NCBI RefSeq assembly: GCF_002090115.1
Contig: NZ_BBRK01000005.1
Location: forward strand, 620,001-684,000
DNA: 64,000 nucleotides
Origin: Demequina sp. NBRC 110054
GTDB taxonomy: Bacteria > Actinomycetota > Actinomycetes > Actinomycetales > Demequinaceae
Reading direction: 5' to 3'
Shown: positions 1 through 8,200 of the stretch, piece by piece
Numbering within the stretch: the stretch's first letter is position 1
How the letters are laid out: every line of letters begins with the position of its first letter
Made by a program: the position numbers and the translations under genes
The notes under the pieces: generated by a model
What the model saw: the letters and a program-made list of their open reading frames with translations, nothing else
What the model was told of the DNA's origin: nothing
Database searches by the model: none

Positions 1-119
1 CCGACGACCGCCACCGCGCCGGCCGATGTCACGCCCGACAGCGCGAGCGCGCGATCGTATCGGCGCGTGGCGAGCCCGTAGCCGATCAGCACGAGCGCGA
101 CGACGGTGAGCACCCCCAT
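1..119 (-). CDS. partial membrane protein, N-terminus only (possible polysaccharide polymerase or ligase)
   Basis: Only the first 39 or so residues lie in the window; the rest is beyond the left edge. They read as a hydrophobic stretch (LTVVALVLIGYG) followed by basic residues and a second hydrophobic start, so an integral membrane protein is likely. The ATG at 119 is the first good start; an AAGG about 12 nt upstream is a possible ribosome site. It is divergent from the Wzz-like gene at the edge of a polysaccharide cluster, so a Wzy-type polymerase or O-antigen ligase is a reasonable guess, but nothing in so short a piece proves it. Confidence 0.5.
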   Translation of the reverse strand, partial: MGVLTVVALVLIGYGLATRRYDRALALSGVTSAGAVAVV

Positions 120-221
120 GTCCGTAAAGTACCTTGTGTCCAGGTGATCCGTCTCGGGTATGTTTCACCCAGGGGTTGTGTGGGAGCGCGCCGGCGGCGC
201 ACTCCGAGGCTAAGGGGGACC

Positions 222-1520
222 ATGGAGCTCGACTACTACCTCAAGGCGATCCGCCGCGGCTGGTGGCGCATCGTCCTCGCCGCGCTCCTGGGCGCCGCGC
301 TCGGCGCGGCCTACCTGGTGATCTCCCCCAAGACCTACGACGCGACGGCGCGCGTCGTCGTCGCCGCGAACGACCCTACGAGCATCCCCGACGCGCAGTC
401 AGGAGCACAGTTCGTCTCCTCGATGGCCACGACGGTCGCGGCCATGATCGTGTCCCCGGTGGTGCTCGAGCCCGTGGCCGAGGAGCTCGGGGAGGCGCTC
501 TCACCGACGGAGCTCGCCTCGATGATCACGGTCGAGACCGAGTCCGAGACGGGCCTGCTGACAGTGAGAGTGCGCACGGACGATGCTCAGGTCGCCGCCG
601 AGGTCGCGACGGCAGTCGCCGAGTCGGCGAGCGCCACGGTCCCCGAGCAGGTCGGCGGCACGAACAGCGAGGGCGACGACCTCCTCCGCGTGGACGTGCT
701 GAGCACCCCCGAGCCGCCGAGCAGGCCGACCAGCCCGAGCACGAAGGGCGTCATGGTGATCGCGGTCCTCATCGGCGTCACCGTAGGACTCGCGCTGGCG
801 ATCGCGGTGTACGCCTCGGATCGCAGGATCCGGCGGGTCGAGGACCTCGCCGCCTCGGGCACCTCCGCGCTCGCCGTCATCCCCGGCGGGTCGCGGTCCG
901 ACGCCGGTTCCCTGCGCGTCGACGACAGGGCCGCAGCCGCGTACCAGACGCTTCGCACCGCCGTGGCGGCGGGCTCGGACGGCGCGCGATCGAGCATCCT
1001 CGTGGCCCCGCTCACGCGGGGCGAGCATGACGCCGACGTCCCCGCACGGCTCGCGGCGGCCTACGCACGCGCGGGCCGCCGCACGCTCGTGATCGACCTC
1101 GACGCTGGCAGCGCCGCGCTGGCCGCGATCCTGGGACTGCCCCAGGCGCCCGGAGCCTTCGAGATCCTCGCGCGCGGCGCCGGCCCCGACGAGGCGATCA
1201 TCGAGACCGCCGAGGTCGGCCTGTGGGCGATGCGCGCCGGCGAGCCCGAGGGCAGCCCCGCGGACGGCCTCGCCGGGCCCACGCTCGACCACCTGCTCAA
1301 CTGGGCCGAGGCCAGGTTCGAGGCCGTCGTGCTCAGCGCGCCCGCCGTCCTCGACCGCCCCGACGCCTCGGTCGTGGCGGGATGCGCAGGGCGCGTGCTC
1401 GTCACAGTGAAGTCCGGCAGGGACGACACAGACGGGCTGCGCCGAGGCCTGGATGTTCTCGCGACCGCGAGCGGGACGGTGCTTGGCGTCGCGCTGGTCG
1501 ACCCGCCTCACGCGCATTGA
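222..1520 (+). CDS. Wzz-like chain-length protein fused to a degenerate BY-kinase domain
   Basis: 432 residues. Residues 1-35 match the Wzz/polysaccharide co-polymerase start (LDYYLKAIRRGWW then TM1 about 15-34). TM2 is about 175-197, followed by a basic patch (ASDRRIRR). The C-terminal part (about 220-432) has the ParA/BY-kinase fold order, with a Walker A'-like strand LVIDLDA near 287-293. Where a P-loop should stand (about 257-270) it reads APLTRGEHDAD, with no GK(S/T), and there is no terminal tyrosine cluster. In the family the protein sets polymer chain length and, when active, autophosphorylates on tyrosine; here I infer a non-catalytic partner. ATG at 222 follows AAGGGGG; an upstream in-frame ATG at 144 would add 26 residues unlike the family. 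Confidence 0.85.
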   Translation: MELDYYLKAIRRGWWRIVLAALLGAALGAAYLVISPKTYDATARVVVAANDPTSIPDAQSGAQFVSSMATTVAAMIVSPVVLEPVAEELGEALSPTELASMITVETESETGLLTVRVRTDDAQVAAEVATAVAESASATVPEQVGGTNSEGDDLLRVDVLSTPEPPSRPTSPSTKGVMVIAVLIGVTVGLALAIAVYASDRRIRRVEDLAASGTSALAVIPGGSRSDAGSLRVDDRAAAAYQTLRTAVAAGSDGARSSILVAPLTRGEHDADVPARLAAAYARAGRRTLVIDLDAGSAALAAILGLPQAPGAFEILARGAGPDEAIIETAEVGLWAMRAGEPEGSPADGLAGPTLDHLLNWAEARFEAVVLSAPAVLDRPDASVVAGCAGRVLVTVKSGRDDTDGLRRGLDVLATASGTVLGVALVDPPHAH

Positions 1521-1546
1521 GCGCACAGGAGCCATCCACATGGCCC

Positions 1547-1576
1547 TTGCCCGGATCGCCCCGGCTTGGGTACTTT
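1547..1576 (+). promoter_or_regulatory. candidate promoter of the glycosyltransferase operon
   Basis: TTGCCC at 1547-1552, an 18-nt spacer and TACTTT at 1571-1576 form a plausible housekeeping-sigma promoter in the 167-nt gap before the first glycosyltransferase. It predicts a leader of about 105 nt that contains the perfect inverted repeat at 1579-1600. Confidence 0.4.
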
Positions 1577-1578
1577 GG

Positions 1579-1600
1579 GGATGAATCATCCGATTCATCC
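1579..1600. repeat. perfect 9-bp inverted repeat just after the -10 box
   Basis: Arms GGATGAATC and GATTCATCC are exact complements around a 4-nt spacer. The element starts 3 nt after the TACTTT hexamer, so it covers the expected transcription start. No T-run follows, so it fits a repressor operator better than a terminator. Which protein would bind it is unknown. Confidence 0.6.
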
Positions 1601-1687
1601 AATGGGGCGCAGAGGCTTCGTCGGCGTGGAAGGCGGCAGCGCGCCCGACCCCGACGACGCACCTTCGCCGCAGTGCCGGGGGGTGGC

Positions 1688-2782
1688 ATGGGCGGGGTTC
1701 TGGTACATGAGTGGCTCGCACCCGCGGGGGGCAGCGAGAACGTCTTCGAGGCGATGGGGCGCATCTACCCCGACGCGGACATGTTGTGCCTCTGGGACGA
1801 CTCCGAGGGCCGCTTCACGTCCGAGCGCCTCAAGCAGACCTGGCTCGCGAGGACGCCGCTGCGCAGGAGCAAGGCGGCGGCACTGCCCCTGATGCCGCTC
1901 GCGTGGCGCACCCAGCGCGGCCCGGACTACGACTGGGCGCTCATCAGCTCACACGCCTTCGCCCACCATGTGAACTTCGGCAGGCCAGACATGCCTCGGT
2001 ACGTGTACGTGCACACCCCCGCCCGCTACGTGTGGACTCCGGATCTCGACAAGCGTGGAGACGGGAGGGCCGCGAGGATGGTCGCGTCCGCGCTCAAGGG
2101 CCCCGACCGCAAGCGCGCCGCCGAGGGGGCGCGCTTCGCCGCCAACAGCGCCTTCGTGCGCCAGCGCATCGCGGACACGTGGGGCGCCGAGGCCGACGTG
2201 ATCCACCCTCCGGTGGACGTCGAGATGATCCAGTCGCGCGACTGGTCCCAGACGCTCGACGCCGAGGAGTCAGCGGTGCTCGAGAGCCTCCCGTCGACGT
2301 TCATCCTGGGCGCGTCTCGGTTCATCCCCTACAAGGAGCTCGACGTCGTGATCCAGGCGGGCGAGGCGTGTGGCCTTCCGGTCGTGCTCGCAGGCAACGG
2401 GCCCGAGCTCCCGCGCCTGCAGCAGATCGCGGAGGAGGCGAGCGTGCCCGTCACGTTCGTCCTGTCGCCGTCGAGCCCGCTGCTGTGGTCGTTGTTCGCC
2501 CGCGCCGCGGTCTACGTGTTCCCCGCCGTCGAGGACTTCGGCATCATGCCGGTCGAGGCGATGGCCGCCGGCGCTCCGGTCGTGGCCCGCGACGTCGGAG
2601 GTACCGCGGAGTCGGTGGTGCCTGGCATGACCGGGGCGCTCACGTCCTTCGAGTCTCCCTCCGCCGTGGCCGCCGCGGTGGAGAAGGCGATGGCGACGTC
2701 GGCCGAGGACCGCCGCGCGCACGCCCAGAGATTCTCGCAGTCCAGGTTCGCCTACGAGATCCGTGAGTGGGTGGGAGCATGA
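1688..2782 (+). CDS. GT4-type glycosyltransferase
   Basis: 364 residues in a GT-B arrangement. The N-terminal half carries a typical acceptor start (HEWLAPAGGSENVFEAM) and the C-terminal half the nucleotide-sugar site with the E-x7-E pair EDFGIMPVE near 281-289, then MAAGAPVVARDVGG. These are marks of retaining GT4 enzymes that transfer a sugar from a nucleotide donor to a lipid-linked chain at the inner membrane face. Donor and acceptor cannot be told. ATG at 1688 is chosen because the conserved N-terminus starts there and GGGGGGTGG precedes it; the open frame runs further upstream only as overlap with the Wzz gene. Its stop overlaps the next start (ATGA). Confidence 0.88.
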   Translation: MGGVLVHEWLAPAGGSENVFEAMGRIYPDADMLCLWDDSEGRFTSERLKQTWLARTPLRRSKAAALPLMPLAWRTQRGPDYDWALISSHAFAHHVNFGRPDMPRYVYVHTPARYVWTPDLDKRGDGRAARMVASALKGPDRKRAAEGARFAANSAFVRQRIADTWGAEADVIHPPVDVEMIQSRDWSQTLDAEESAVLESLPSTFILGASRFIPYKELDVVIQAGEACGLPVVLAGNGPELPRLQQIAEEASVPVTFVLSPSSPLLWSLFARAAVYVFPAVEDFGIMPVEAMAAGAPVVARDVGGTAESVVPGMTGALTSFESPSAVAAAVEKAMATSAEDRRAHAQRFSQSRFAYEIREWVGA

Positions 2783-3819
2783 CCGCACCGACCGTGACGG
2801 ACACGCGGGCGCTGATCGTCAACGGCGCGTTCCGGCCCCAGCGGGTGACGGGCCAGCAGCGGTACGCGATCGAGATCGCGGACCGGCTCGTGGAGGACCA
2901 CGGCTTCGGCGAGCGCGCGCCGCAGGGCGGCTGGCTCGGCTCCGCGGCCAAGGAGTGGGCATGGACGATGCTTCGCCTCCCCACGCTCACGGGCGGCGCC
3001 GTCGTGGTGTCGCTCACGGCGCGCTCCCCGTTCACGCGCCGACAGGTGCTCGTGGTGCACGACCTGTTCGTCCTCACCAACCCCGAGTGGTTCTCCCGCA
3101 AGTACGTCCTCACGCACGCACCCAACCTGCGTGCGCAGCTGCGCACGGCGGCCGCCGTCGTCGCGGTGAGCGAACCCACCGCCGAGGCGGTGCGAGGACG
3201 GTTCGACGGCACGGTCGTCGTGGCACCGAACGCCCCGAGCGACACCTTCTTGCGCGCGGGCGCGGACGATTCGACCGCGCTCGAGTCGCGTGGACTGCGA
3301 CAGGACGGCTACCTCCTCACGGTCGGCAGCAAGGACCCCCGCAAGAACCTCCCGCGCCTGGCCGAGGCGTACGGCCTGCTGCCCGCGTCGGTGAGGAAGC
3401 GCTTCCCCCTCGTCGTCGTGGGAGGCGGCGCGGCGATCTATCAGGGCCAGCGCATCGACTGGCCCGAAGGCACCGTCGACGCCGGCTACGTCTCCGACGA
3501 GGATCTGCGGGATCTGTACGCGGGGGCGCGCGCAGTCGTGTTCCCCTCGATGGCGGAGGGATTCGGGCTGCCGCTGGTCGAGGCCGCGGCCGCGGGCGCG
3601 GGCTCGCTCGTCGTCTCCGACCTGCCGGTGTTCCGCTGGATCTGCGAGGACGGCGCGGTGTACGTGGATCCGTCCTGGCCGGCGTCGATCGCCGCGGGGC
3701 TCATCGACGCGGTCGAGGGACGCGCTCCCGCCATCACGATCGACCTGCGGCGCTTCGACTGGAACGAGTCCGCCAAGGTCGTGGCCGAGGTCTGCGCCGA
3801 CGTAGCGAGGAAGCGATGA
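2779..3819 (+). CDS. GT4-type glycosyltransferase (second)
   Basis: 346 residues. It opens with an RVTGQQRYAIEI signature seen in mannosyltransferase-like GT4 proteins and has the C-terminal E-x7-E pair EGFGLPLVE near 259-267 plus a GSKDPRKNL donor-site loop. It should add another sugar to the same repeat unit. ATG at 2779 overlaps the previous stop by four bases and follows GTGGGAG; a GTG at 2767 is an alternative four codons upstream. The next gene overlaps its stop in the same way, so the three transferases are translationally coupled. Confidence 0.88.
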   Translation: MTAPTVTDTRALIVNGAFRPQRVTGQQRYAIEIADRLVEDHGFGERAPQGGWLGSAAKEWAWTMLRLPTLTGGAVVVSLTARSPFTRRQVLVVHDLFVLTNPEWFSRKYVLTHAPNLRAQLRTAAAVVAVSEPTAEAVRGRFDGTVVVAPNAPSDTFLRAGADDSTALESRGLRQDGYLLTVGSKDPRKNLPRLAEAYGLLPASVRKRFPLVVVGGGAAIYQGQRIDWPEGTVDAGYVSDEDLRDLYAGARAVVFPSMAEGFGLPLVEAAAAGAGSLVVSDLPVFRWICEDGAVYVDPSWPASIAAGLIDAVEGRAPAITIDLRRFDWNESAKVVAEVCADVARKR

Positions 3820-4715
3820 GCACCGACAACAGAAGGCCGCTCACCGCGGCGATCATCCTGGCCTCGGCCGGACGCCCCCAGCTGCTCGACGACATCGCAT
3901 CCCGCCTCATGGATCAGACGGTCGAGCCCGTGGCGCGCATCGTCTCCGTGCCGGGCGAGGACAGCCTGCCCGCCGGGCTCCCGCCCGAGTGGACCGTCGT
4001 CACCGGCACGAAGGGCCTGGCCGCCCAGCGCAACGCCGGGCTCGACGCGCTCGGTGACGGCGCCGACGTCGTCCTGTTCTTCGACGACGACGCGATCGTG
4101 CGACGCGACTACGTCGAGGAGGCGCTCGCCTTCTTCGCGACGCACCCGGAGTTCGTAGGGCTCACGGGCCGCGTGCTGCTCGACGGCGCGGCGAGCCGGA
4201 CCTACGGCGAGGTGCCGCTCGAGGAGGCGGACCGGCTCGTGACCGAGTCGGAGTCCGAGCCGCTCACGGGAGGCTTCGCGCCCGGTCGCACGCTGTTCGG
4301 CGCGAACTTCGCGTTCCACCGCGCGAAGGTGCCCGACATCCGCTTCGACGGTCGGCTGCCGCTGTACTCATGGCTCGAGGACCACGACTTCGCGCGGCGG
4401 CTCATGCGCTCGGGCGGCATCGCGCACGTCGAGGACTGCGTGATCGTCCACCGGGGCGCGGCGTCGGGAGGCCGGACCAACCACGTGCGGCTCGGCTACT
4501 CGCAGATGATGAACCCGATCTACCTGCATCGCTCGGGAAGCTTCCCGCTCTGGCTTGCCGCATGGGAGGTCTTCCGCCCGACCTCGAAGAACGTCGTGCA
4601 CTCGATCGGAGGCCCCGCCGCCGAGTGGCGACGCGAACGGCTCAAGGGCAACGGCATGGCGCTCGGGGACGTGCTCCGCGGCCGCCTCACACCGGAGCGG
4701 ATCACCGCGCTGTAG
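3816..4715 (+). CDS. GT2-type glycosyltransferase
   Basis: 299 residues. An N-terminal Rossmann-type start (AIILASAGRPQ) is followed by KGLAAQRNAGL, the metal-binding FFDDDA near 87-92 and a catalytic LEDHDF near 186. This is the GT-A/GT2 layout of inverting transferases. No membrane segment is clear at the N-terminus; the C-terminus carries a short hydrophobic patch (FPLWLAAWEVF) that may lie on the membrane. It ends the plus-strand run of the cluster, facing two minus-strand genes across a candidate terminator. Confidence 0.87.
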   Translation: MSTDNRRPLTAAIILASAGRPQLLDDIASRLMDQTVEPVARIVSVPGEDSLPAGLPPEWTVVTGTKGLAAQRNAGLDALGDGADVVLFFDDDAIVRRDYVEEALAFFATHPEFVGLTGRVLLDGAASRTYGEVPLEEADRLVTESESEPLTGGFAPGRTLFGANFAFHRAKVPDIRFDGRLPLYSWLEDHDFARRLMRSGGIAHVEDCVIVHRGAASGGRTNHVRLGYSQMMNPIYLHRSGSFPLWLAAWEVFRPTSKNVVHSIGGPAAEWRRERLKGNGMALGDVLRGRLTPERITAL

Positions 4716-4728
4716 CCCTCGCCTCGGC

Positions 4729-4748
4729 GCGACGGATCTGACCGTCGC
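4729..4748. terminator. small hairpin between convergent genes
   Basis: GCGACGG and CCGTCGC form a 7-bp stem with a 6-nt loop 13 nt past the stop of the GT2 gene. There is no T-tract, which is common for terminators in high-GC actinobacteria. It could serve both convergent transcripts. Confidence 0.4.
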
Positions 4749-4798
4749 ACCGGCGCACCTCGCCGCGACGGTCCGGGGCGGCGCCGCACGCCGCGCGA

Positions 4799-6007
4799 TC
4801 AGGCGTGCTGCAGCCTCCGCAGCACGGGACGCACCCCGTACACGAGCTCGATCGTCGCGAGAAGCGGAAGGCGCAGCCACGTTCCCGACCTGGCGATCTC
4901 CCCCTCGCGCCACATCACGGATCCCTTGAGCGCCTCGACGGGGCCCCGCCACGGACGCGTGGTCCACGTGCCCTCGCGCCCGAAGTCGTGGCTGCGCGTC
5001 CCGACCTCGAGGACGCGGGCGTCGTCGCTCGTCGGCCAGACGATCGCGCGCGACAGCTCGCGCCACGCGCGTGGGGCATCAGCGAGCACGCGCTCCGCCG
5101 CACCGTCGCGGAGATCCTCCTCGAGATACGCGAACACGCCGGCGAGCATCGACTCCGCGTCGGGACGGACCCTCTCGCGCCAGCCCTCGACCTGCTCGAG
5201 GTTGGACAGGAGCTCGCCGTCGACCTCGTCGAAGCGTCGCACGCTGGGAAGGTCGGGCTCGAACAGCCACTCGACGAAGTGCCAGTACCGCAGCAGCGCG
5301 CTGCGGCGCCGCGCAGGCGAGTAGCCGTTCGAGTCCTCGAGAAGCCCGAACGTCGGCACCCCGGCAGCGCCGCGGAGCGAACGCGGGATCCGCGCGATCA
5401 TGGCCGAGGAGACCCGCAGCTCGGGGAAGCCCTCCGCGACGAGGAGCCCGGTGGTGCCATGCAGCCCCGTGTCGACGAGCATGACGTGATTGGCGCCCTC
5501 GGCTGCCGCTCGGAGGTGAGCGCCGAACCTGTCCGCCTGGAGGAGGATCTCCTCGCGGGCCGCGGCGCCGCCGCTGTGACGCAGCACCGCGAGCAGCGAC
5601 TCGGGCGTCGTGGGGTCGGTCGCGCCCGGGACGTCCCCGTCAAGGTCGAGCCCTGACAGCGCCCTCACCGTGTGCGCGGTGGTCGAGTCACGGAACTCGT
5701 AGTGCAGCGTGGCGGCGGCCGATGGTCCGAGGGATCCACCCTCGCGCAGGGCAGGCGCGAGCGCGGGCCTCGTCGCGGCGAGCCTCGACGTCATCAGGGG
5801 CACCGCGCGCACGGGCGACTCGAGCCCCGTCGCGTCGAGGAAGCGCTCGTACGCGCCGAGCATCGTGAGCCCGCCGCGCGCGCAGAAGAGCATGGCCGCG
5901 TCGTCGGGCTCGTCGATCAGGCTCGCAAGGTTCCACAGCCGCAGGCAGAACTCGCCGACCACCGGTCCGAGCACCCCGCGCCCGAACTCCTCGGGTGTGC
6001 GCGGCAT
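4799..6007 (-). CDS. conserved protein of unknown function, partner of the HAD protein
   Basis: 402 residues, soluble. I recognise no catalytic motif. The N-terminal GPVVGEFCLRLWN ... AMLFCARGG stretch resembles the region that follows the HAD domain in larger COG5610-type proteins of polysaccharide clusters (there usually ending YFLARDG). Here the HAD part is a separate gene directly upstream, with the start ATG at 6007 sharing one base with its stop (TGATG). I infer a split version of that two-part protein acting in polysaccharide assembly or modification. The open frame extends upstream to 6178 but only inside the HAD gene. Confidence 0.7.
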   Translation of the reverse strand: MPRTPEEFGRGVLGPVVGEFCLRLWNLASLIDEPDDAAMLFCARGGLTMLGAYERFLDATGLESPVRAVPLMTSRLAATRPALAPALREGGSLGPSAAATLHYEFRDSTTAHTVRALSGLDLDGDVPGATDPTTPESLLAVLRHSGGAAAREEILLQADRFGAHLRAAAEGANHVMLVDTGLHGTTGLLVAEGFPELRVSSAMIARIPRSLRGAAGVPTFGLLEDSNGYSPARRRSALLRYWHFVEWLFEPDLPSVRRFDEVDGELLSNLEQVEGWRERVRPDAESMLAGVFAYLEEDLRDGAAERVLADAPRAWRELSRAIVWPTSDDARVLEVGTRSHDFGREGTWTTRPWRGPVEALKGSVMWREGEIARSGTWLRLPLLATIELVYGVRPVLRRLQHA

Positions 6008-6741
6008 CAGAGGATCGCCTTCAGCTGGAGAGGAATCGTCCGCAGCTTCCACCACACCCTCTGGAGGGTGTACCAGTGCGAGCGCGGCAGGTGCGCCGCG
6101 TTCCACCCTGCCGCGGCGGCGTTGACCTGGTCCGCCTCGAGCGTGTCGCCGACGTGGAGGAACTCGCCGGGAGGGCATCCCTCAAGCACCGCGACGCGAT
6201 CAAACATCCCGCCCCCTTGCTTCGAGGTGCCCAGATCCGCGCTCGTGTAGATCGCGTCGAAGGGCTGCTCCCCCACGACCGCGTCGAGCAGGCGCGCGAT
6301 GTCGTCGGCCGAGTACCAGGTGTCGCTCACCGCGATGACGCGCCTCGCCTTCGCACGCGCGTCCGAGATCAGTGCGAGGGCCGCGGGATTCGGCTTGAGC
6401 CGAGCGATGTCGGCCTCGAGCTCGCACTCGGCGAGCACCGCCGCGCCATGGGCACCGAGACCGAGCGGGGCGGTGACCGCGCGGCACAGCGAGGCGAATC
6501 GCGCGTCCGCGCCGGGTCGCTCCATCTGGATCGCCCGGTAGGCGTTGTCGTGAGACACGAGCCTCAGCTCCGTCAGCGGACCCGGGTCGACGCCCAGTCG
6601 GCGCGCGGCGAGGGTCGCCGCCTCGACGAACCGGAACGCCTGAGTCGTGCCGTCGCGCAGCACCACCGTGTCGAAGATGTCCAGGGACAGGACGGTCGTC
6701 GTGGGAGCGGAGACCGCGGCCCTCAGCACTTCTACGCTCAA
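6007..6741 (-). CDS. HAD-superfamily hydrolase, COG5610-like
   Basis: 244 residues. Motif I is the DIFDT form at 21-25, motif II VSDT near 138 and motif IV GDTLEAD near 198. This 'SxDIFDT' variant is typical of HAD proteins in capsule and O-antigen clusters, which are predicted phosphatases of unknown substrate. It is first in a two-gene minus-strand unit, divergent from the flippase gene. The ATG at 6741 leaves 20 residues before motif I, normal for the family. Confidence 0.8.
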   Translation of the reverse strand: MSVEVLRAAVSAPTTTVLSLDIFDTVVLRDGTTQAFRFVEAATLAARRLGVDPGPLTELRLVSHDNAYRAIQMERPGADARFASLCRAVTAPLGLGAHGAAVLAECELEADIARLKPNPAALALISDARAKARRVIAVSDTWYSADDIARLLDAVVGEQPFDAIYTSADLGTSKQGGGMFDRVAVLEGCPPGEFLHVGDTLEADQVNAAAAGWNAAHLPRSHWYTLQRVWWKLRTIPLQLKAIL

Positions 6742-6827
6742 GCCCGCCTCCGCCTGGTGGATTCGCCCCCTGTGACCGATTTCATCGTATCCGCGACACC
6801 CGGCAGTTGGCTACGAAATGTGCATAA

Positions 6828-6858
6828 CTGCCACAAGCAGCCCAAAGCGCCCTACTGT
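6828..6858 (+). promoter_or_regulatory. candidate leaderless promoter of the flippase gene
   Basis: A weak -35 (CTGCCA, 6828-6833) and a -10 TACTGT at 6853-6858 precede the GTG at 6866 by 7 nt, so transcription would begin at the start codon. The same TANNNT-7-start pattern recurs through the window. Confidence 0.45.
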
Positions 6859-6865
6859 GGATCGC

Positions 6866-8200
6866 GTGACGCCTGTCGACACGCGCGAGCCCGGCTTCCG
6901 ACGGGCCGCGGTCCTCATGACCGCGACCAGTTTCCTGGTGCCCGCCGCGGGCGTCATCACCGCTCCGATCCTGGCCCAGGGGCTGGGCGCCGAGGGCCGC
7001 GGCATCCTGGCCGCGGCGCTCGCCCCCTCCGCGCTCATGCTCAACCTCGCGACGCTCGGCCTCCCCGACGCCCTGACCTACCACCTGGCGCGCTGGCCGA
7101 GCGTGACGCGGCGCGTCACCGCGTGGGCGTCGCTGGCCACGATCCTGCTCGGCGTGCTCTCCGTCGGGGCGACGGCGCTGCTCCTGCCCGTGCTCTCGGC
7201 CGACGACTCGGAGCTGTCACGGCTCATCCTCATCGCGAGCGCCTCGACGATCCCCGCGCTCGTGGTCGGCGTGCTGCGCGGCGCCGCCGTGGGCCGACAG
7301 CTCTGGAAGTACATCGCGATCGAACGGGTGATCCTCACGCTCGGGCGCGTCGTGCTCTTCGGCGCCCTGTTCTGGACCGGCACGCTGACCGTGTTCACCG
7401 CGGTGATCGTCAACGTGGCGCTGCCCGTGGCCGCCGGCGTCGTCTACGTCGTCGTGACCCGGCGCCCACCTGCCGACATGGACAAGCCCGGGCTCGAGTC
7501 GACATCGGCACGACCGGTCTTCGCCTACGGCCTCCGAGTGTGGTGGGGCTCCGTCGCGTCGATGACGCTCTCCCGGCTCGCGCCGCTGATCATGGTGCCG
7601 CTGTCGACCGCCTACGACCTCGGCCTCTACACAGTCGCCACCACGATCTCGGACCTCCCGCTCATCGTCGCGCTCGCCGTGCAGGGCGCGCTGTTCGGGG
7701 TGGGCTCGCGCGACCGGAATGCCGCGCGGGTCACAGATACCGCGCGCCTCACCGCCCTGCTCGCGATCGCGGGATCCACGGCGATCGCACTGACGCTGCC
7801 GTGGTGGCTCGTGCCGCTCTTCGGCGCCGACTTCTCCGGTGCGCTCGGCCCGACGATCCTGCTGCTCGCCTCCGCGTGCCTGTGCGTGCCCGGGCTCATG
7901 GCCGCGGGAGGGCTGAGCTCGTTCGGCCGTCCGGAGCTGCGCAGCGCGGGCCTGCTGCTCACGCTGATCGTCTACCTGCTCGCCTTCGTGCTGCTGGTCC
8001 CGCTCTACGGGGTGTGGGGCGCGGCGTGGACCAGCGTGATCGGGAACATCGTCATGAGCTCGTTCATGATCGCCAAGGCGAGCAGGGTGCTCGAGGTGTC
8101 GCCGTGGCGCTTCGTCGCCATCACGTGGGCCGACGTGCGCCGCACCTGGGACCTCGGGATGCAGTCGGCCCGGGTGGTGCTCAGGCGTCTGGGCCGTTGA
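6866..8200 (+). CDS. Wzx-like polysaccharide flippase (MOP superfamily)
   Basis: 444 residues with about 12 hydrophobic segments spread evenly over the length, as in Wzx/MurJ-type exporters that move lipid-linked repeat units across the membrane. Early conserved features include TATSFLVPAAGVITAPILAQ and GRGILAAALAP. Start GTG 6866 is favoured by its promoter spacing; an in-frame ATG at 6818 would need a different promoter. The last 20 bases overlap the end of the convergent YibE/F gene, so the two transcripts must run into one another. Confidence 0.85.
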   Translation: MTPVDTREPGFRRAAVLMTATSFLVPAAGVITAPILAQGLGAEGRGILAAALAPSALMLNLATLGLPDALTYHLARWPSVTRRVTAWASLATILLGVLSVGATALLLPVLSADDSELSRLILIASASTIPALVVGVLRGAAVGRQLWKYIAIERVILTLGRVVLFGALFWTGTLTVFTAVIVNVALPVAAGVVYVVVTRRPPADMDKPGLESTSARPVFAYGLRVWWGSVASMTLSRLAPLIMVPLSTAYDLGLYTVATTISDLPLIVALAVQGALFGVGSRDRNAARVTDTARLTALLAIAGSTAIALTLPWWLVPLFGADFSGALGPTILLLASACLCVPGLMAAGGLSSFGRPELRSAGLLLTLIVYLLAFVLLVPLYGVWGAAWTSVIGNIVMSSFMIAKASRVLEVSPWRFVAITWADVRRTWDLGMQSARVVLRRLGR

